Source of the DNA: UBA6244 sp963676875
Lineage (GTDB): Bacteria > Bacteroidota > Bacteroidia > Bacteroidales > F082
Direction of reading: 5' to 3'
Length of the DNA: 64,000 bases
Assembly (NCBI GenBank): GCA_963676875.1
Contig: OY781436.1
Coordinates: 2,232,001 to 2,296,000, forward strand
The notes below the pieces were generated by a model. That model worked only from the letters and a program-made list of their open reading frames with translations, made no database searches and had not been told where the DNA came from. The position numbers and the translations under genes were made by a program. The stretch's first letter is position 1, and every line of letters begins with the position of its first letter. Positions 59,578-64,000 of the stretch are shown here, piece after piece.

Positions 59578-61545
59578 TTACTGTTTGACTATTTTCCCGT
59601 ATCCCATCGTTTTCTCATCTGAGAGTATTCGATATAGATAAATACCTTTGGGTAGTGTGCTCACCGGATTCGTCAGGTCATTTTCACCCGGAAGAAGCCT
59701 GTCAATCTTCAAAACTTGTTTCCCCAAAGCGTTGTAAATCAAAATGGTGTTTCGTTGTTCCACCGGATTAGCCAGATGAAGAGTCAATGTATGAGAAAAG
59801 GGATTGGGAAATAGTGAGATATATTTGTTTTCCAATGTTTCTGGATATCCGACACTCGAATCAACTACCAAAGTGATGGGGATAATTTTGGTGTCCAAAG
59901 TTTCTGATTGCACCTGAAGTGTGCAGAAATAACTTCCCTGAGTAAGTCCGGTACTGTTGAACGTAAACCGGATGATGCTTTCACTTTCAGGCCCAACCTG
60001 TGAAGATGTGGCGTTCACTTCAATCCAATCGGGTTGGTTGGGAATTGTCAATTCAAACTCCAGTAAGGATTGCCCGGTGTTGGTCAATACTAGATCGTAT
60101 GATTTAGTGCTGTTGGGCTCTATAGAATCGATCACCGAACATTCATCAAAATGCATGATGGGGCCGTGATATATTTGTTTCATGGCATTAAACACGTTGA
60201 GTCTCCCTCCGGTAAGCGTCATGGTGTCGAGTGCCGGTAGATGATCCACTCCATTCAGAATAGCTTCTTTTACCAACAATGCACCTGAATCCGGATAAGC
60301 CCTGTAAATGTTCATAAAGGTGGTGTCGGCAGCGGCAAACAAAAGACCAACGGCTCCGGTAACATGTGGTGCTGCCATGGAGGTGCCTGTGCTGGTTCCG
60401 TAAGCATTGTTGATGCGACACGACATGATGATGGTTCCGGGTGCCCCTAAATCAATGGTAGTACGGCCATAACCTGCGCTAGTATATTTTTCGTCCCACT
60501 TGGTGGTGTTGGTTACCGATATTAAAAACGGTGTGCTGAATGCTGTTGGCACATCGCTCACTTCATCAATATTCCAGTTTTTGTTGGCCGTGGCGCCCAC
60601 ACTCAGCACGCCAATATGTCCCAAACTGTCGTACATGGCTTCCCAAATGGGAAATTCTTCAGGTAGCGCACCGTCTGAGCCAAACGAACAATTGTCGGCC
60701 ACTACAAACGCACCCTCGGCACCGTTGGTTTGATTGTATCTTTCGCGCTGAACAAAAATATACGAAAGTGCCTCAACAACAGTAGCTTCGTTGTTTGAAG
60801 ACGAGCCGGCAACGGGCATGACTTTTGTACCCCAATTTACACCGCAAACTCCCAAACCATTATTTCCCACAGCGGCAGCTATACCTGTTACATGAACTCC
60901 GTGATTGTGTATGGGAATATTTCCGCTGTGGTTATAGGCATTCCAACCGTCGTAATCGTCTACGTAGCCGTTGTCATCATCATCAACACCATTATCCGGG
61001 ACTTCAAAACGATTCTTCCAAAAACTCAAATCTTCGTGGTTCAAATCGTTACCGCCATCCAATATAGCGATCACAATGGTGTCGCCCAGTGATGTGAGGC
61101 CTCCCGTTGTATAATCCCAGGCAGCGGTGGCGTCAATGTCTGCTCCTACCAAACCTCCTGCTTGACCTGTGTTGAGTAAGGACCATTCGTTACTAAAAAA
61201 TTCATCATCGGGCCAGCAGGTTTCCTCCGATTCTCTTAAAGAAACCAGGTGGTTTTTTTGCGAATTTACCACACCCTCAATGGAATTTAACCTGACAATC
61301 ATATCTTTAGGATCTGTTTTTGCCTCATCATAGGTAAGCAAATATACCCGAAGTCGTTGCGAAATCACCTGATAGGACGCAATACCCGACTTTTTCGCTT
61401 GTGGCATCACCTGTTCCATTGTTTGGCCGGCTGCAAGCTGCACCAAAAGCTGGTTTTTCTCATGTTTCGGAGACAATACTTGCTGTGCTGATATTGAAGT
61501 TAATAGGCCTAAAAGAGAAAGTATGAGGAGAAAAGTTGTCTTCAT
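59578..61545 (-). CDS. Subtilisin-like serine protease (S8) with T9SS sorting domain
   Basis: 655 residues from the ATG at 61545, which begins the signal peptide MKTTFLLILSLLGLLTSISA; the frame also opens at 61563. A propeptide (about 25-115) is followed by the S8 triad: Asp in AILDGGND (about 160), His in NHGVHVTGIAA (about 217), Ser in GTSMAAPHVTG (about 388). An unassigned beta domain (about 470-570) follows. The last 80 residues ('LFPNPFSHTLTLHL...IYNALGKQVLKI...LPKGIYLYRI...GYGKIVKQ') form a type A T9SS sorting domain. Secreted protease. Confidence 0.94.
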   Translation of the reverse strand: MKTTFLLILSLLGLLTSISAQQVLSPKHEKNQLLVQLAAGQTMEQVMPQAKKSGIASYQVISQRLRVYLLTYDEAKTDPKDMIVRLNSIEGVVNSQKNHLVSLRESEETCWPDDEFFSNEWSLLNTGQAGGLVGADIDATAAWDYTTGGLTSLGDTIVIAILDGGNDLNHEDLSFWKNRFEVPDNGVDDDDNGYVDDYDGWNAYNHSGNIPIHNHGVHVTGIAAAVGNNGLGVCGVNWGTKVMPVAGSSSNNEATVVEALSYIFVQRERYNQTNGAEGAFVVADNCSFGSDGALPEEFPIWEAMYDSLGHIGVLSVGATANKNWNIDEVSDVPTAFSTPFLISVTNTTKWDEKYTSAGYGRTTIDLGAPGTIIMSCRINNAYGTSTGTSMAAPHVTGAVGLLFAAADTTFMNIYRAYPDSGALLVKEAILNGVDHLPALDTMTLTGGRLNVFNAMKQIYHGPIMHFDECSVIDSIEPNSTKSYDLVLTNTGQSLLEFELTIPNQPDWIEVNATSSQVGPESESIIRFTFNSTGLTQGSYFCTLQVQSETLDTKIIPITLVVDSSVGYPETLENKYISLFPNPFSHTLTLHLANPVEQRNTILIYNALGKQVLKIDRLLPGENDLTNPVSTLPKGIYLYRILSDEKTMGYGKIVKQ

Positions 61546-61693
61546 GTTGATGTAATATACCATTTATATATTGATGTTTGCACTACCCTTGCTTATGTAT
61601 TATACCGATATAGAATTGAAGAGGTTTCAGGAGCGAAGCGAACTTAAAGCTCATTTCAATACAAAATCCGTATCTAAGTACGTCAACAAAAGT

Positions 61694-61733
61694 AAAAAAA
61701 AGCCGGTTGGTTTATAATCCCAACCGGCTTTTT
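61694..61733 (-). terminator. Rho-independent terminator of the C25 protease gene
   Basis: GCCGGTTGG (61702-61710) pairs perfectly with CCAACCGGC (61720-61728), flanked by A-run and T-run. It lies 22 bp past the C25 gene stop on the minus strand; the flanks allow action in both directions. Confidence 0.9.
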
Positions 61734-61754
61734 GTGTCAAAACGACTTAAGATA

Positions 61755-64000
61755 TTATCTGGCCAACAATACTTTTTGTGTGAAAGTATGGTCTCCTTGT
61801 TCAACTTTAATGATGTAAATGCCTGATGCGAGATCTTTTCTGTTCACTTGATAGGTGAATCCGTGGGCTGGCATGTACTGTTTGTTGAGTACTTCAACAC
61901 CCATATAATTGATCATTTTCAGGTGGATATCCTCATCGTTAACCGATTGAACTTCAATTTCAAATACCCCGTTGTTCGGGTTGGGGGTAGCAGAAATCGT
62001 TACACTTTCAGCAACTTGTTGTCCAACGCCAACAGTATTGTCAACAACAATCAAGAGCGGTTCGGAAGCTTCTCCTGCTCCACAACCGTCTAAGGCACTT
62101 ACTGTCAGAGAAGCATTACCCATAAAATCCGGGTTCCAGTCGACGACGGCCATATAACCCATGTCGGTAATTTCACCGGCTTCTTCCGGGTCAAGTGTCC
62201 AAGTATATCCTGTAACTCCGGCCATGGCATCGGTGTAGTACTGACTTTGTGTAAAGTGATATAAATCAACATAATCAGGTCCTGTGGGCATTGATGGTGC
62301 TTCTGGTCCGTTGGAAAGTTCAAGAACCATGGTGTCGGAAAATGATTCACCGGTAACATCTTCCATACTGAAGGTGAGTTCAACCATTCCTGTGGCAGCA
62401 TCGTTATCGCCCGGGGTATAAATCGGATTCATGACGTTATCTTGACTAAAAATACCATCTCCCGAAGTAGTCCATTGCAGGCTGCTAAAATTGGTAGCTG
62501 ACCCATCACAGAAATATTCTGCATTGGCACAATTTTCATCATCAGGTCCGGCAAATATGGTGCTTACCATCATGGTGGGCAATTCGATATAATCTACCCA
62601 GGCACAGTCGCTTCCGGTGGCTCCCGAGTAGTCTTTTTCATAAATCCATTTGAAGGTATGTGTGCCGGCAGAAACCGGATAAGCCACTTGAGCCCAGCTT
62701 TTGGATCCCGACCAGGTACCTTTCACGTTGTTGTCGATTTTGAAAATCAGTTTGTCAAAATCGGCTTCGCTGGAAACCTTGCGGTAAAACTTGATGGTAT
62801 CGGGTTCCATAACGGTGTAGTTGATAAAGAATTCCGTAGATTGGTCGTCGCCAATGGCGCCCGATTTAGCTTGGTAATATCCTTCGTAAGGATACACATG
62901 ATCCACCGTCCAGGGCATATTTCCGGATTGTTCCCAATCGTATTTATCAAACGTTCCGGTTTCAAAATCTTCTAAAAACAACCCGATTTTTGGGTAATAA
63001 ACCCGATCGATACTATAGCCGGCAGCTGAGGCATTGAAATGCATTTCAGCAATGATTGAGTTGGGCGCATCGTCGGCAACGGTAATATGGTAAACAAGGG
63101 TTTGTGTGCCAAAGAGGGACAGTGTAGGAATATTGATGGGGTCGGTTTCAACGGTAACAAACGGATTGTAGGCCACCATTTCGCAAAGTACATTGTTGAT
63201 GACGCAGTGGCCGTCGTTGCCAATGGTAACTACCATGTCGGCAGTTTCACCCGGATCGAGTCTGCCATTGTTATCACCTCCCTGCGAATCGTCGATGACC
63301 ATGCTGCTGGGGTTGATGTTGGGCGCATTCACCAAAACATTGAACTTACTTGTCCATAGTGAGTCCAAATCGTTGGTAGCTGTTACATCAAACTGAAGTA
63401 CATGCTGGTCGGGAATGCCATTGCTTACTCTAAACTTGAAAGCTCCGTTGGCCATGGCTGTACTGCTCGCAAGAATGGTGTCGTACAGTTGGGTGGAGTC
63501 GATAAAGGTGGCATATTGATCCGTGGTTAATTCCACCAAAATATTGATTCCGTCTTCGTTGCCCAGGTTTTTCATTTCCAGGTCAACCAAAATTTCTTCA
63601 TCAAATTCAACTTTGTTGTTACCATTGCCCAGGGTGTCGATGACCGTATGGTCTGCGTAGAGGCAGTAAGCACCATCGGGAGGAATAACGCCAATACGGG
63701 TTTCGTAACGGTAGTAATTTTGTTTGGTAATGACTAAATCGATAAAGGTGCCGGGAAGCTGAGGAATAATGGGAATGTCCATTTGTTGTCCGTTGCTTTC
63801 AGCCAGACCAATAATTTCGTTGTCAACGGTCAAACAAACCAACGCGCCTTCGTCCACCTCGATGGTGAAAAAGTCGATGCCACCCAATTGTACGCTTCCG
63901 TGTATCACGTTCAAATCCTGTGGAACTTCAGAATACATTCTTGAAAAAGCATCACCATGGTGGTGAAACAGGTAGTAGGTAACTTCCTTATTACTTGTGT
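61755..64000 (-). CDS. Gingipain-like C25 peptidase, C-terminal part, with T9SS sorting domain (5' end outside window)
   Basis: The frame is open to the window edge: upstream of the Met at 63938 it continues with TSNKEVTYYLFHHHGDAFSR, so this is not a start. 'HGDAFSRMYSEVPQDLNV' is the junction between a C25 catalytic domain and its Ig-like domain. Next come CARDB-like domains, a jelly-roll domain like the cleaved adhesin of gingipains (about 330-480 of the visible part, 'FEDF...SGSKSWAQVAYPVSAGTHTFKWIYEKD'), one 'WTTSGDGIF...YTPG' unit shared with the giant PKD protein, and a type A T9SS domain ('ATPNPNNGVFEIEV...LASGIYIIKVEQG'). The catalytic Cys/His lie outside. Confidence 0.85.
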   Translation of the reverse strand, partial: TSNKEVTYYLFHHHGDAFSRMYSEVPQDLNVIHGSVQLGGIDFFTIEVDEGALVCLTVDNEIIGLAESNGQQMDIPIIPQLPGTFIDLVITKQNYYRYETRIGVIPPDGAYCLYADHTVIDTLGNGNNKVEFDEEILVDLEMKNLGNEDGINILVELTTDQYATFIDSTQLYDTILASSTAMANGAFKFRVSNGIPDQHVLQFDVTATNDLDSLWTSKFNVLVNAPNINPSSMVIDDSQGGDNNGRLDPGETADMVVTIGNDGHCVINNVLCEMVAYNPFVTVETDPINIPTLSLFGTQTLVYHITVADDAPNSIIAEMHFNASAAGYSIDRVYYPKIGLFLEDFETGTFDKYDWEQSGNMPWTVDHVYPYEGYYQAKSGAIGDDQSTEFFINYTVMEPDTIKFYRKVSSEADFDKLIFKIDNNVKGTWSGSKSWAQVAYPVSAGTHTFKWIYEKDYSGATGSDCAWVDYIELPTMMVSTIFAGPDDENCANAEYFCDGSATNFSSLQWTTSGDGIFSQDNVMNPIYTPGDNDAATGMVELTFSMEDVTGESFSDTMVLELSNGPEAPSMPTGPDYVDLYHFTQSQYYTDAMAGVTGYTWTLDPEEAGEITDMGYMAVVDWNPDFMGNASLTVSALDGCGAGEASEPLLIVVDNTVGVGQQVAESVTISATPNPNNGVFEIEVQSVNDEDIHLKMINYMGVEVLNKQYMPAHGFTYQVNRKDLASGIYIIKVEQGDHTFTQKVLLAR

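Noticed and set aside
1..64000. Search by eye for tRNA, rRNA, CRISPR arrays, transposases, phage genes and a replication origin.
   Set aside because: None was recognised. A tRNA could be missed by eye, but no intergenic stretch showed the GTTCGA-type T-loop with an acceptor stem.

Overview
The window reads as a Bacteroidota chromosome segment, probably Bacteroidales/Marinilabiliales-like. The grounds are type IX secretion (T9SS) sorting domains on four proteins, a PorP/SprF partner protein, many Bacteroidota-type -7 promoter elements (TAnnTTTG), A-rich rather than Shine-Dalgarno start regions, and families typical of the phylum (DUF4292, EF-G2, TPR-LuxR regulators). I saw no rRNA, tRNA, CRISPR array, intact insertion sequence or prophage. 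The assignment is inference from gene content; no database was searched.

Layout. 1-1781 (-): 5' part of a secreted BNR-repeat protein whose 3' end lies outside the window. 1831-2565 (-): comB. 2634-9650 (-): a compact operon, in transcription order PqqD-like protein, ATP-grasp ligase, LysA-fold PLP decarboxylase, urea-transporter/M23 fusion, outer-membrane barrel with TPR part, TPR protein. It looks like a small-molecule or peptide-modifying pathway tied to an envelope-spanning conduit and is the best candidate here for an undescribed system. 9651-10299: noncoding block of dispersed repeats. 10300-15390: housekeeping genes (xseA, xseB, RluB-type pseudouridine synthase, YraN, small membrane protein, cutC, MBL hydrolase).

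15983-27490 (+): a 3450-residue adhesin-like protein made of three successive module arrays (6 'WTTSG', 5 'YQWQSS', 21 PKD) with a type B T9SS domain, followed directly by its likely PorP/SprF partner. 27601-33969: ABC-F ATPase, metallophosphoesterase, SDR, DUF6873, aspS. 34101-35410: an AT-rich accessory patch with an intact antitoxin, a decayed MazF toxin, a DUF4184 gene and an attC-like hairpin. 35475-38425 (-): T9SS BNR protein and a dicarboxylate symporter. 38819-39006: a strong promoter feeding a long-hairpin RNA, possibly 6S-like. 39134-41758: phosphofructokinase and a membrane-anchored LuxR regulator. 41853-47473: an envelope and lipoprotein gene run whose outer members are paralogues.

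47577-55005: TPR-like membrane protein, divergent sigma factor, an EF-G2 lacking the catalytic His, YfcC carrier, zinc-less sirtuin, malate dehydrogenase. 55361-59575 (+): the dut - TPR - DUF4292 - EnvC-like run. 59578-64000 (-): subtilase and the C-terminal part of a gingipain-like (C25) protease, both T9SS cargo. Several start codons were moved inward because a -7 element or a signal peptide makes the longest reading frame untenable.
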